From Bernardetia sp. (GTDB taxonomy: Bacteria; Bacteroidota; Bacteroidia; Cytophagales; Bernardetiaceae), in the NCBI RefSeq assembly GCF_020630935.1, contig NZ_JAHDIG010000048.1, positions 1 to 39,020 on the forward strand: a DNA stretch of 39,020 nt, written 5' to 3'. The translations under genes were made by a program, and so were the position numbers. Of this stretch, positions 24,619 through 32,836 are shown piece after piece. The notes under the pieces were generated by a model, which made no database searches, was not told the DNA's origin, and saw nothing but the letters and a program-made list of their open reading frames with translations. Within the stretch, counting starts at the first letter, position 1, and each line of letters opens with the position of its first letter.

Positions 24619-26550
24619 ATGAAATTTAGAAAAATTGAGTTCATAGTTTTACCTTTTTGTTTTCTTTTAGCAATCGGCTTTACTGCTTACTCTATCAGAA
24701 ATATTATTTTAGATAAAGATAAAGAAACAAGAATTTTGGTTAATGAAACAGCACTAAGTGTGAGTTCATTTGTAAGTAAATACAATTATCAACTGTTGAT
24801 GTTGCAAAGTAGGGCAGAAGAACTAATGTCTGATAATTTTGATACGCAATATATCACAAGCAGATTAGTTGAGGTTGAAGGAAAAGGATGGGAATTACAG
24901 CCTGAAAAAAGTGATACATTAACATCATTTGGTAGGGTTACTGGTACAGGGTCTATAAAGAATTTATCTAATGATAAAATTCAAGAAATTTATATGGCAG
25001 AAACTTTGAATAAGTCTTTTATCAGTACTAGCCGTATTTTGCCTAACTCACCATTTACGTACTACATTTCAAAAGCAAATTTTTTCAATTTAACCCCTAG
25101 ATACACAGAGGATTTTGCTTTTTTTAGTGATGAATATATCACATTTGACTTGTTTACTTCTGGCTTACCTAAAAACAACCCTAGCAAAAGTATATTTTGG
25201 TCAAAACCTTATATAGATACTGGAGGAAAAGGACTTATGACAACAGCAGGAATACCTTTATATCACAAAGGGGAGTTTAAGGGGAATATTTCCATTGACA
25301 TGTTGTTTGTCAATATTGCAGATTACTTAAAAAGTAATACTTTTAAAGACCAGCACATCAGTTTGGTTGATGATTATAATCAATTAGTTTCCAGTACATT
25401 GGAAAACATTGTGACTTCTGATTCAATTCCTACATTATCCCATCTAATTGGTGATTCCAGTCAAATAGAAATATTTGATAAACAAACTTTTTTATGGCAT
25501 AAAAACAAACGAATATTTGTTTCAGACATACCAAATTCCAAATGGAAAATATTCCACTTCGAAACGGCTAAAGAATTTTACGGCTCAATTATCTTCGATA
25601 TTGCATATATTATTTTTGCTAACCTTTTTTTGTTGGTAATAATATACTTACTCTTTAATACAAATAGATTGAGGATTAGAAATAAAGATGCCAAAATTAA
25701 GGCTGAAAATGCTAATCAAAAAATTAAAGAAAGTATAAATTATGCAAGTCGCATACAACAGGCACTTATTCCATCTACACAAGCACTGAAAAATAACTTT
25801 GCTGAACACTTTGTTTTTTGGCGTCCACGAGACGTAGTTAGTGGGGATTATTATTGGGTAAGAGATATTGGAGATGAGGTGGTAGTTGTTGTTGCTGATT
25901 GTACAGGACACGGCATACCTGGAGCTTTTATGAGTATGCTTGGAATTTCATTTCTAAATCAAATGGTAAGTAGTGGCAAAGTTTTGCCAGGGCAAATATT
26001 GGACGAGATGCGTAAAAATGTCAAACGCTCACTTAGGCAGAATTTAGGCTCAAACTCAAATAAAGATGGGATAGATATGGCTTTTTTTACTATTTGTAAA
26101 TCAGATAATCAACTTCGCTTTGCAGGTGCTCATAACCCACTTTATATAGTGAGGAAATACGAACCTAACTGCAACGATGTTGTAGAATTAAAAGAAAACA
26201 AAAGAGTAAGGCTAATAGAATCAGAAGACAAAAAATCATCATTCTATTTGATTGAACTAAAGCCAAATGCACAACCAGTAGGTATTTATCCTAAGGAACA
26301 GCCTTTTCATACACACCATATACAACTAAAAAAAGGAGACTGCTTATATGCTTTTTCAGATGGTTTCTATGACCAAACGGGTGGAGCTAATAAACGCAAA
26401 TTTATGAGTAAAAAATTCAAGCAATTACTCTTACAACTAGCTGATAAGCCTATGAATATCCAAAAAAAGGAATTAGGTACAACGATAGATAATTGGCAGC
26501 AAGACTATCAACAAGTGGATGATATGCTCATACTTGGTATCAGAGTATAA
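24619..26550 (+). CDS. membrane sensor SpoIIE phosphatase (extracellular Cache-like domain)
   Basis: A 643-residue protein with a membrane helix at about residues 8-26, a roughly 290-residue periplasmic sensor region, a second helix at about 322-344, a short coiled coil, and a SpoIIE/PP2C domain from about residue 372 to the end. The sensor region has the layout of a double Cache domain (long first helix, then ...KSIFWSKPYIDTGGKGLMTT, IPLYHKGEFKGNISIDMLF). The phosphatase motifs are intact: RPRDVVSGDYYW, DCTGHGIPGAFM, DGIDMA, SDGFYDQTGG and VDDMLILG. The linker SINYASRIQQALIPS is nearly the same as in the two propeller-type phosphatases of the window, so the catalytic halves are close paralogues. 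No HAMP domain was recognised. The ligand and phosphoprotein partner are unknown. Confidence 0.9.
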   Translation: MKFRKIEFIVLPFCFLLAIGFTAYSIRNIILDKDKETRILVNETALSVSSFVSKYNYQLLMLQSRAEELMSDNFDTQYITSRLVEVEGKGWELQPEKSDTLTSFGRVTGTGSIKNLSNDKIQEIYMAETLNKSFISTSRILPNSPFTYYISKANFFNLTPRYTEDFAFFSDEYITFDLFTSGLPKNNPSKSIFWSKPYIDTGGKGLMTTAGIPLYHKGEFKGNISIDMLFVNIADYLKSNTFKDQHISLVDDYNQLVSSTLENIVTSDSIPTLSHLIGDSSQIEIFDKQTFLWHKNKRIFVSDIPNSKWKIFHFETAKEFYGSIIFDIAYIIFANLFLLVIIYLLFNTNRLRIRNKDAKIKAENANQKIKESINYASRIQQALIPSTQALKNNFAEHFVFWRPRDVVSGDYYWVRDIGDEVVVVVADCTGHGIPGAFMSMLGISFLNQMVSSGKVLPGQILDEMRKNVKRSLRQNLGSNSNKDGIDMAFFTICKSDNQLRFAGAHNPLYIVRKYEPNCNDVVELKENKRVRLIESEDKKSSFYLIELKPNAQPVGIYPKEQPFHTHHIQLKKGDCLYAFSDGFYDQTGGANKRKFMSKKFKQLLLQLADKPMNIQKKELGTTIDNWQQDYQQVDDMLILGIRV

Positions 26551-26552
26551 AA

Positions 26553-26602
26553 CCTTGTTATCTCATAAATTATAAGGAAATACAACATAACAAGGCATTT
26601 TT
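26553..26602 (+). terminator. terminator after sensor phosphatase gene
   Basis: CCTTGTTAT (26553-26561) pairs exactly with ATAACAAGG (26587-26595) around a 25-base loop, followed by CATTTTTATT. The long loop makes this somewhat less certain. Confidence 0.65.
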
Positions 26603-26630
26603 ATTAGTATTCTATGTCATTTTTTAGTTT

Positions 26631-26660
26631 TGAGGTCAAAAACAAGCCCTTTGACCTACA
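26631..26660. repeat. REP-like palindrome, family 1 (copy A)
   Basis: AGGTCAAA (26633-26640) pairs with TTTGACCT (26650-26657). The plus-strand form GTCA...AAGCC...ACCTACA is shared with 30696-30721 and 32941-32964. It lies immediately past the 3' end of the cystathionine synthase-family gene. Confidence 0.65.
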
Positions 26661-26663
26661 CTT

Positions 26664-27833
26664 TTATATTGAAACACTTTTTTTACTTCGGATTTCTATG
26701 GTTTGAATAGCATTTGTAAGGTCTTCAATCAAATCTTCAGCGTCTTCAATTCCAACAGAAAGACGATACAAATTTTCTGTAATTCCCATTTTTTCACGCA
26801 TCTCTACTGGTACTTTTGCGTGTGAGGTAAAAACAGGTTCTGTAATTGTACTCTCTACACCTCCTAAACTCACAGCCTTACAAATCAGTTCTAAATGGCG
26901 AACAAACTTCGCTCTACCTTCTTTATCTGTATCTAACTCAAAAGAAAGCATTGCACCAAATCCTCCTTTCATCTGTTTTTTGGCAATGTCGTGGTCTGGA
27001 TGATTTGGAAGTCCAGGATAAAATACATTTTTAACTTGTGGTAATTTCTGCAACGCTTCTGCTATTCTTTGAGCATTTTTAGCCTGTGTTTTGACACGCA
27101 GTGCAAGCGTTTTGATACTTCTTTCTAAAAGTGATGTAGCCATAGCATCTAAATTTCCACCAAAATTGAAGGCTACATGATGTATTTTTTCTATCAGTTT
27201 TTGAGAGGTTACGACTGCGCCACAAGAGAGGTCGCTGTGTCCTGCCAAATATTTTGTTCCACTATGAATCACCACATCAATTCCTAAGCGCAACGGATTT
27301 TGAAAAATTGGTGTTCCAAATGTATTATCAATAAAAGAAATCAAATTATTTTCCTTCGCAAAACTTGCCATCTCTGCAATATCGACAAGCAAAAGAAGTG
27401 GATTAGAAGGCGTTTCGATGAAAATAGCTTTTGAGTTTGGTTTAATAGCCTTTTTAAAATCTTCTAACGTGCGTCCTTCTACAAAAGTAGATTCTATCCC
27501 TAGTTTTGAAAGCTGCTCACCTACTGCATAATGTGTTCCTCCGTAAATATCATTCTGTAAAATCAAGTGGTCGCCTGCCTGCAATACTCCCAAAAGTGCT
27601 GACATCGTGGCAGCCATTCCAGAAGAAAAGATAAGTCCAGCCTCCCCACGCTCCAAAGTAGCAATTTTTTGAGCCACTACTTCTTGATTTATTGTATTGA
27701 AATAACGAGGATAAGGAATTTGTCCTTCACTATCATACGTATAAGCCGTAGAAGTATAAATAGGCGTATTTACACCACCTGTTTTTTCGTCGAAGTACGT
27801 TCCACTATGGACGCATTGTGTAGATTTTTTCAT
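26664..27833 (-). CDS. cystathionine gamma-synthase / lyase family PLP enzyme
   Basis: A 389-residue trans-sulfuration enzyme of the Cys/Met-metabolism PLP family. Motifs seen are YTYDSEGQIPYPRYFN, LERGEAGLIFSSGMAATMSA, GDHLILQNDIYGGTHY, SLISFIDNTFGTPIFQNP-like strands, and HSGTKYLAGHSDLSCG with the PLP-binding lysine, ending with GGVESTITEP and RLSVGIEDAEDLIEDL. It could act as cystathionine gamma-synthase (metB), beta-lyase or gamma-lyase; sequence reading alone does not separate these. The frame extends to an ATG at 27941, but the extra 36 residues would be encoded by repeat sequence and are not family-like. The ATG at 27833 (MKKSTQCVHSG) is preferred and gives the normal length. Confidence 0.92.
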   Translation of the reverse strand: MKKSTQCVHSGTYFDEKTGGVNTPIYTSTAYTYDSEGQIPYPRYFNTINQEVVAQKIATLERGEAGLIFSSGMAATMSALLGVLQAGDHLILQNDIYGGTHYAVGEQLSKLGIESTFVEGRTLEDFKKAIKPNSKAIFIETPSNPLLLLVDIAEMASFAKENNLISFIDNTFGTPIFQNPLRLGIDVVIHSGTKYLAGHSDLSCGAVVTSQKLIEKIHHVAFNFGGNLDAMATSLLERSIKTLALRVKTQAKNAQRIAEALQKLPQVKNVFYPGLPNHPDHDIAKKQMKGGFGAMLSFELDTDKEGRAKFVRHLELICKAVSLGGVESTITEPVFTSHAKVPVEMREKMGITENLYRLSVGIEDAEDLIEDLTNAIQTIEIRSKKSVSI

Positions 27834-27850
27834 ATATGTGAAAGTTATCA

Positions 27851-27866
27851 TTGGTGGGAACACCAA
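27851..27866. repeat. short hairpin TTGGTG-GGAA-CACCAA
   Basis: A perfect 6-bp stem with a GGAA loop in the leader of the cystathionine synthase-family gene. It is reminiscent of the TTGG...CCAA core in the hairpin at 24334-24377. Confidence 0.5.
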
Positions 27867-27896
27867 CAATGGCAATTTTTTAATAATTAGCAACCG

Positions 27897-27925
27897 TAAA
27901 CGAGGACTAAAGCCGTCGTTTAGGA
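27897..27925. repeat. dispersed palindrome-like repeat, family 2, copy 2
   Basis: TAAACGA (27897-27903) and TCGTTTA (27916-27922) form a 7-bp stem. The whole element, TAAACGAGG...AGCC...GTTTAGGA, matches the one at 12043-12072. It lies between the vWA gene and the cystathionine synthase-family gene. Confidence 0.6.
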
Positions 27926-27951
27926 TATTGAAGTTTCTCAAATTTACAAAA

Positions 27952-30582
27952 TTAGTCTGTAACAGATTCTAAAATACTATTAATAAACTGCTGAATAGTT
28001 TTTTTATAAAATTCTGTCGTTTCTATCTGTTTTAAATGCGTTTCCAATGGCAAAAAATAAGTATTGCCAGCAAAAAATTCATCTGTTCCTACTCCTAAAG
28101 ACGTATCTAAGCAAGCAGGGACATAAATTACAGGAATGGCTATATCACTGCTTTTCAAGACAAACATTCCATCTTTATCACAATAAATAGAACTGCCATC
28201 TGGAAAAACAAATTCGTTTTTAGATTCTGCATGTGCCATAATTTTCTTTGCTGCTCTATAATCGGCTACTTCTAATTTTATAATTTTTCCTGTGTTGAGA
28301 ATAAGTTTATGCTTGGAAATAACCAATTCATTTTCAGAGTTTATATAAACCTGTTTTACGTTCTTTAAGACAGAGTGTAAGTCTAATGCTTTCGGTATTT
28401 TTGATATATTTTTAGAGTATTCGTTGTAAGCATCAATCAAATTTTGAGAAGCTGATTCATTGTGTGTCGTAATTTCTATTTCTCTATCTCCAATAGAATC
28501 CCATTCTATTTCTGAATACTCTATTGGAGATTGAATGTAATAAAAAAGTCCTTTAAAATGTACAAACCGTGAGTAAGAAGACCATTTCCATTGGGGAAAA
28601 CTAATTTTCTTTCTAATAAAATCCTTTCCTACATTTTGTATTGAAATTTCTTTAATGCTTGCATCAAACATTAAAATTATACGTTCTTCAAATTCATCTA
28701 AACCTATTTGCACATCACCACCTTTATACTTCAAATTTTGATTTAGCCTTTCCCAACCTTTCTCCACATAATAACCTTGATGTTTTTTAGATAAAGTAAG
28801 TCGCATTAGACTTTTCTGATTCGTAATCATGTAAAACTCTGTATCTGAAAAATACATTTTTATCTTAGAACTCACCTCTGGAAATAAAATTGGACATTCG
28901 AAGACGGTATTCTTGCTTTCCTTCTCTTCTTCAATAAGCTGCACTACTGCACCAATTTCCTCAAACTCGTCTCTTAATCTATTGGCTTCTTTTAAATAAA
29001 GATTTTTCTTAATCGTTTGAGGAGTATATTCTACTACATCTTTCGCTTTACCTAATGAAACTTCCATTATATCACGGATTTTCTTGATAACCTCTAGTTT
29101 TCTACTTCCTGCATTTTTCAAAATTAAAGAGTAGAGTTGTAGCTCCTGTTTATTTTTCTTTCTTCTGTTCTTTCTAGTAGGCGAATTTGCCCAAAGTCTA
29201 TTCAAATCTAATTTGAGCGTTTGAATATGCGTTTTGCTGTTTTGCTTCTTTTTATAAAGCGTTACTTTGCCTTTATTTTCATAATTTTCAGTTTCTAAAT
29301 CGGTATGAATCCAATACGAAATATATTTTTTGTATTCTTCTAAGGCTGTTTTGGTTTCTGTGTTTTGGATTGCTTCTGTGGAAGAAAGGTAAAATACTTC
29401 CTTGTTTTTTAAATCTAGTTCTTTGATATTTTCATCGAAAAATGTCTCTATTCCCTGTTTTGCTGTGAGGTCTGTACCAAAATGCAGCAAACTTTGAATT
29501 ACATTATGAACTGTATCTAATGCTATTTTTTGATATTTTTTTTCACTCACTAGATAAAAATGACAAACAAAATCACTCTTCGGATGCTCTGCAATCGCAA
29601 TCGCTACAGCAAATGTTAAAATTTTTGGAGTTCCCCAATTTTTAAGCGAAATATCAATTAGAAAAATACGTTCCGAATCATTCTGATGAGGAGGAACTTC
29701 TCTGTTGATAAAAAGAGCTTCGTTGTTGGCAAGACGAGAGAGAAAAATCAAATCATCATTGGCATACTCTGAAATGAGAAGTCTGTCGTAAGAACCTTTG
29801 TTTGTCAAATCTGAAACACCTCCCAACGGCTGTTGGCTCGGTTGTGTATTGTGAAAAGGAATATTCAGACCTGCAAAAAGCGATGGAATAAGCGAGCCAA
29901 TTACAAACGTATCTTTATCTTTTTGAAGTTCTTCTATAAGGTCAGTTTCTTTGGTTTTGCTTGGCTGTTGTTTTTTATCGTCTTCTACCTCTATTTTTTG
30001 GGGTTTGATGCGTGGAATAGATGCTATTTTTTCTAGAATAGACTCTCTTGTGGGGAATTTATCTGCCACCAATCCCATCGGCTTGAAGTCGCTGTTTAAT
30101 GGATAGTAACTCAAAAGCTCTTTATGTGAGTCTATATCCTTCTCTTTTAACTGTTCTATTAAACGTTTAGATTTTTTTACAGAAATAGAATTGTGTGTAT
30201 TCTCAAAAATAGCTTGCAGAACCAAAATGCGTTTTGTTCCTGTCTTGTATTCATTAGGAAGTGTTTTTAAAATTCGCAATAAATTAAATGCTTTATCAAT
30301 ATTTTGTTCCCAGTGTTTTCCTTCCTTTTCATAGGTTTCTGCTGAACGAAAATTTTGTTTTATCGTTTCCAAATCATTCTCCGAAAAACTAACATTCGTA
30401 CCGATAAGTCCTAACAAAATAAGCCCAAAAGACGGCAAAGTCTGTGGTGCTAAAGTTTCCAATACTTCAATCAAATAATTTCGATATGCAATCGTCTGAC
30501 CATTGGGAATAGAAACCACCTCTCCGTTTTCTTCCCACTGCCAAAAATAATTGTCGTAACTCTGAAAATAATGAAATGCCAT
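27952..30582 (-). CDS. vWA protein with L7/L12-like and propeller-like domains (MoxR-vWA-bpX-type system)
   Basis: An 876-residue soluble protein. Residues 1-220 are mostly helical and unrecognised. Residues 255-295 (GGVSDLTNKGSYDRLLISEY, FLSRLANNEALF) are the lead-in typical of vWA proteins in MoxR-vWA-bpX ternary systems. A vWA-like Rossmann domain covers about 300-430, where the metal site reads LIDISLKNWGT (Asp310 and Ser312), lacking the second serine of a full DxSxS. Residues 482-552 strongly resemble the C-terminal domain of ribosomal protein L7/L12 (SRKLEVIKKIRDIMEVSLGK, AKDVVE, EANRLRDEFEEIGAVVQLI). Residues 560-860 are strand-rich with Trp/Tyr repeats, consistent with a beta-propeller (bpX). 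It is the last gene of the cluster with the MoxR ATPase; a palindromic repeat lies in the 220-base gap before it. The role in the cell is not known; these systems are proposed to act in biological conflict. Confidence 0.78.
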   Translation of the reverse strand: MAFHYFQSYDNYFWQWEENGEVVSIPNGQTIAYRNYLIEVLETLAPQTLPSFGLILLGLIGTNVSFSENDLETIKQNFRSAETYEKEGKHWEQNIDKAFNLLRILKTLPNEYKTGTKRILVLQAIFENTHNSISVKKSKRLIEQLKEKDIDSHKELLSYYPLNSDFKPMGLVADKFPTRESILEKIASIPRIKPQKIEVEDDKKQQPSKTKETDLIEELQKDKDTFVIGSLIPSLFAGLNIPFHNTQPSQQPLGGVSDLTNKGSYDRLLISEYANDDLIFLSRLANNEALFINREVPPHQNDSERIFLIDISLKNWGTPKILTFAVAIAIAEHPKSDFVCHFYLVSEKKYQKIALDTVHNVIQSLLHFGTDLTAKQGIETFFDENIKELDLKNKEVFYLSSTEAIQNTETKTALEEYKKYISYWIHTDLETENYENKGKVTLYKKKQNSKTHIQTLKLDLNRLWANSPTRKNRRKKNKQELQLYSLILKNAGSRKLEVIKKIRDIMEVSLGKAKDVVEYTPQTIKKNLYLKEANRLRDEFEEIGAVVQLIEEEKESKNTVFECPILFPEVSSKIKMYFSDTEFYMITNQKSLMRLTLSKKHQGYYVEKGWERLNQNLKYKGGDVQIGLDEFEERIILMFDASIKEISIQNVGKDFIRKKISFPQWKWSSYSRFVHFKGLFYYIQSPIEYSEIEWDSIGDREIEITTHNESASQNLIDAYNEYSKNISKIPKALDLHSVLKNVKQVYINSENELVISKHKLILNTGKIIKLEVADYRAAKKIMAHAESKNEFVFPDGSSIYCDKDGMFVLKSSDIAIPVIYVPACLDTSLGVGTDEFFAGNTYFLPLETHLKQIETTEFYKKTIQQFINSILESVTD

Positions 30583-30601
30583 TTTTTACTTTGTATTTTT
30601 T

Positions 30602-30721
30602 TGAGGTCAAAGGATTTGATTTACAATTATTTCAATAAAAAATCTGTGTTGTATCTGTAAAATCTGTTATATCTGTGTTCTGATTATAAAGTACAGTCAA
30701 AGGCAAGCCATTTGACCTACA
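30602..30721. repeat. paired REP-like palindromes, family 1 (copy B), inside the MoxR-vWA cluster
   Basis: Unit 1 (30602-30625) reads TGAGGTCAAAGGA then TTTGATTTACA; unit 2 (30696-30721) reads GTCAAAGGCAAGCC then ATTTGACCTACA. They are 70 bases apart, and the spacer has four ATCTGT copies. Unit 2 aligns with copy A except for a few bases. The element occupies more than half of the gap between the bpX-like gene and the vWA gene. Confidence 0.65.
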
Positions 30722-30802
30722 CGTTTTTATTTAGTTTTGATTCTAAAATCAATGGTTTGTAAAGAAAAGACATACCTTTTCACTACACATAAAAATCTAA
30801 AT

Positions 30803-31627
30803 TTATCTAAAGCTCATCCTAAACGAACTCCTACTTAGTGGCATAAAATCACTTTTTGGAATCAAAAAAAACTGATTTTCTTCATTCCATACACTATAAA
30901 AACGGTCTTCCAAAAAATCCGCTTCATCATCAAAGATTTGATTAAACTTATTTCCTTCTGTTTTGATAATTGTATTTTCATACCAACTGCTATACGCTGT
31001 ATTTTTTAGCCTTTCCGAAATAGATTCTTGTAACATTGGAAACTGAAAATCGTAGCCTGTCGGAATGAAAAGATTATCCTTTTGCCAAAATGTTTTGATA
31101 GTTGATGAAAGAATTGGTAAAAGTGGTGTTCCCAAAATGAAGGCTTTTGTTTGTGATGAATCAAATTCGTTTTCTAAAATTACCCACTTCAAGTTTTTCA
31201 ACCGAACGGCTGGAGCAGTTTTGATATAATTTTCTAACTCGCTCACAGAAACTAACATTGCCTTAGCTTCTCGTTCTTCTTCTGAAACTATAAGTTTTGG
31301 CTGAACTACATTTACACTTTGAATATCAAAATTATTTTCAAAAACACTTGGTAAATTTATCGGAATAGCTCGTTTTATATCTGTCCAAAGCAGAGAGGGA
31401 ACGTTTCGCTGTGGCAAAAGACTATTTTGCAAATATAGTTTTCCATCTTTTTCATAATAGACAGCTTTTTGTGTCAAGATTTTTATAGTCTTGCTTTCTA
31501 CTTGTTCTTCTGTTAAGTTTTTTATCCATACAGAATCATCATCTATTGCCATTTTGAGATGTTCGTAGTGGCGAATAGCTGCTAGATTTTCTTTTTGTGA
31601 AATGTGTAGTTGCAAGTAGAAGTTCAT
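30803..31627 (-). CDS. probable bpX-type partner protein of the MoxR-vWA system
   Basis: A 274-residue soluble protein with no signal peptide. Its start codon directly follows the MoxR stop codon with no gap, so the two are co-translated. Features such as KILTQKAVYYEKDGKLYLQN, SLLWTDIKRAIPINLPS and AVRLKNLKWVILEN resemble what I recall of the bpX proteins in MoxR-vWA-beta-propeller ternary systems, but I cannot assign the bpX subtype. The 270-residue size is small for a complete propeller; the propeller-like C-terminus of the vWA protein may complete it. It is identified mainly by context, so confidence in the name is moderate. Confidence 0.6.
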   Translation of the reverse strand: MNFYLQLHISQKENLAAIRHYEHLKMAIDDDSVWIKNLTEEQVESKTIKILTQKAVYYEKDGKLYLQNSLLPQRNVPSLLWTDIKRAIPINLPSVFENNFDIQSVNVVQPKLIVSEEEREAKAMLVSVSELENYIKTAPAVRLKNLKWVILENEFDSSQTKAFILGTPLLPILSSTIKTFWQKDNLFIPTGYDFQFPMLQESISERLKNTAYSSWYENTIIKTEGNKFNQIFDDEADFLEDRFYSVWNEENQFFLIPKSDFMPLSRSSFRMSFR

Positions 31628-32812
31628 TTATACCGATTTTAAAATTTTCTGCCACAAATTTTCTATTTCTGTCTGAATATGCGTTTTGTGTTGCGTATTT
31701 TTTATCCAATTCGAACGATTTTGCAAGTAGCGCAACTTATCTTTTATCAAGTTTTTCTGTTCAAAACTTTGGTTTTCCTGCTCCCATTCTTTTTGCAAGC
31801 TCATAATTTCCTTTATCAATTCTTCTGCATTAGGAATGTTGTTAGAAAGAGCTTGTGGATGATTAGTAAGATGATTTTCTGTTTCATTTTGCTTGTCCAA
31901 ATCTTTCTCAATGACAGCATTAATGATTCCCTGCAAGATTTCTACTTGTTCTTCATTGTCCCAAATGTATTTCAAAACCCACAAATCAGACAAAATCGCC
32001 TTCTCACGTCCACACATTACAGCACTTGCAGCTACCAAATTCTGCACTTTTACAGCTCTTCGGTCAGAAACTTTTACACCTGTATTTCTCAAACTATGAA
32101 TCAAATCCAAATACGTCTTCAAAACATCAGACAAATCTACTTGCTTTGAAAGGCTTTGCAGCTCAATAATTTCTTGAGGTGTGATTTTCGGCTGCTCATT
32201 TTCATCAGAACCATTTAATTTACCTTTTTCTAATTTTCTACCAGCCATCAAAACAGCCTGCAAACTATCTGGATGTACATTTTCACACTTTACACGCACC
32301 AAAAAACGGTCTAAAAGTGCGCCTAAAGCCTCGTCTTCTGGCAGTTGATTGCTCGCTCCGACAAACATCAGTGCAGGAAGTTTTTTCGTTTCCTGTCCAC
32401 GCCTAAAAATTCGCTCATTCAGAGCCATCAAAAGACTGTTCAAAATCGCACTATTAGCATTGAAAATTTCATCTAAAAAGACAACAGAAGCCTCTGGAAG
32501 CATTCCTGTTGTATTAGTAATGAGTTCGCCTTCTTTGAGTTTTCGAATATCAAACGCTCCGAAAAGTTCATTTGGTTCGGTAAAGCGAGTGAGCAAATAC
32601 TCAAAATTTTGTCCGTCTTCTACCGAATTAGAGAGCATTCTGACAATAGCACTTTTTGCTGTACCAGGTGCGCCCAAAAGAAAAGCATTCTCTCTTGCAA
32701 TAAGCGCAATACCAAGCAAATCAATAACTTCATCTTTTCCAACAAAAGCATTTTTGATGAAAGAAAGGACTGTATTTAGTTTTTCTAAAGCGTTTTTTTG
32801 TGTGGTTTGCAT
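31628..32812 (-). CDS. MoxR-type AAA+ ATPase
   Basis: A 394-residue AAA+ ATPase of the MoxR/RavA clade, chaperone-like enzymes that work with vWA partners. The Walker A is GAPGTAKS (residues 47-54), followed by FEYLLTRFTEPNELFGAFDI, a MoxR signature; the Walker B is VVFLDE (110-115), then IFNANSAILNSLLMALNER and the sensor-1 stretch ALMFVGASN. The arginine-finger region is ALLDRFLVRV. The C-terminal 120 residues are helical and end in a lysine- and glutamine-rich coil. It is the first gene of the three-gene minus-strand cluster. A palindromic element begins 25 bases upstream of the start codon, in the probable promoter or leader. Confidence 0.92.
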   Translation of the reverse strand: MQTTQKNALEKLNTVLSFIKNAFVGKDEVIDLLGIALIARENAFLLGAPGTAKSAIVRMLSNSVEDGQNFEYLLTRFTEPNELFGAFDIRKLKEGELITNTTGMLPEASVVFLDEIFNANSAILNSLLMALNERIFRRGQETKKLPALMFVGASNQLPEDEALGALLDRFLVRVKCENVHPDSLQAVLMAGRKLEKGKLNGSDENEQPKITPQEIIELQSLSKQVDLSDVLKTYLDLIHSLRNTGVKVSDRRAVKVQNLVAASAVMCGREKAILSDLWVLKYIWDNEEQVEILQGIINAVIEKDLDKQNETENHLTNHPQALSNNIPNAEELIKEIMSLQKEWEQENQSFEQKNLIKDKLRYLQNRSNWIKNTQHKTHIQTEIENLWQKILKSV

Positions 32813-32836
32813 AAATTTGCATTCTTATTTGTACAT

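Noticed and set aside
27834-27941. Extended N-terminus of the cystathionine synthase-family gene
   Set aside because: The 36 extra codons run through hairpin and dispersed-repeat sequence and do not resemble the family.
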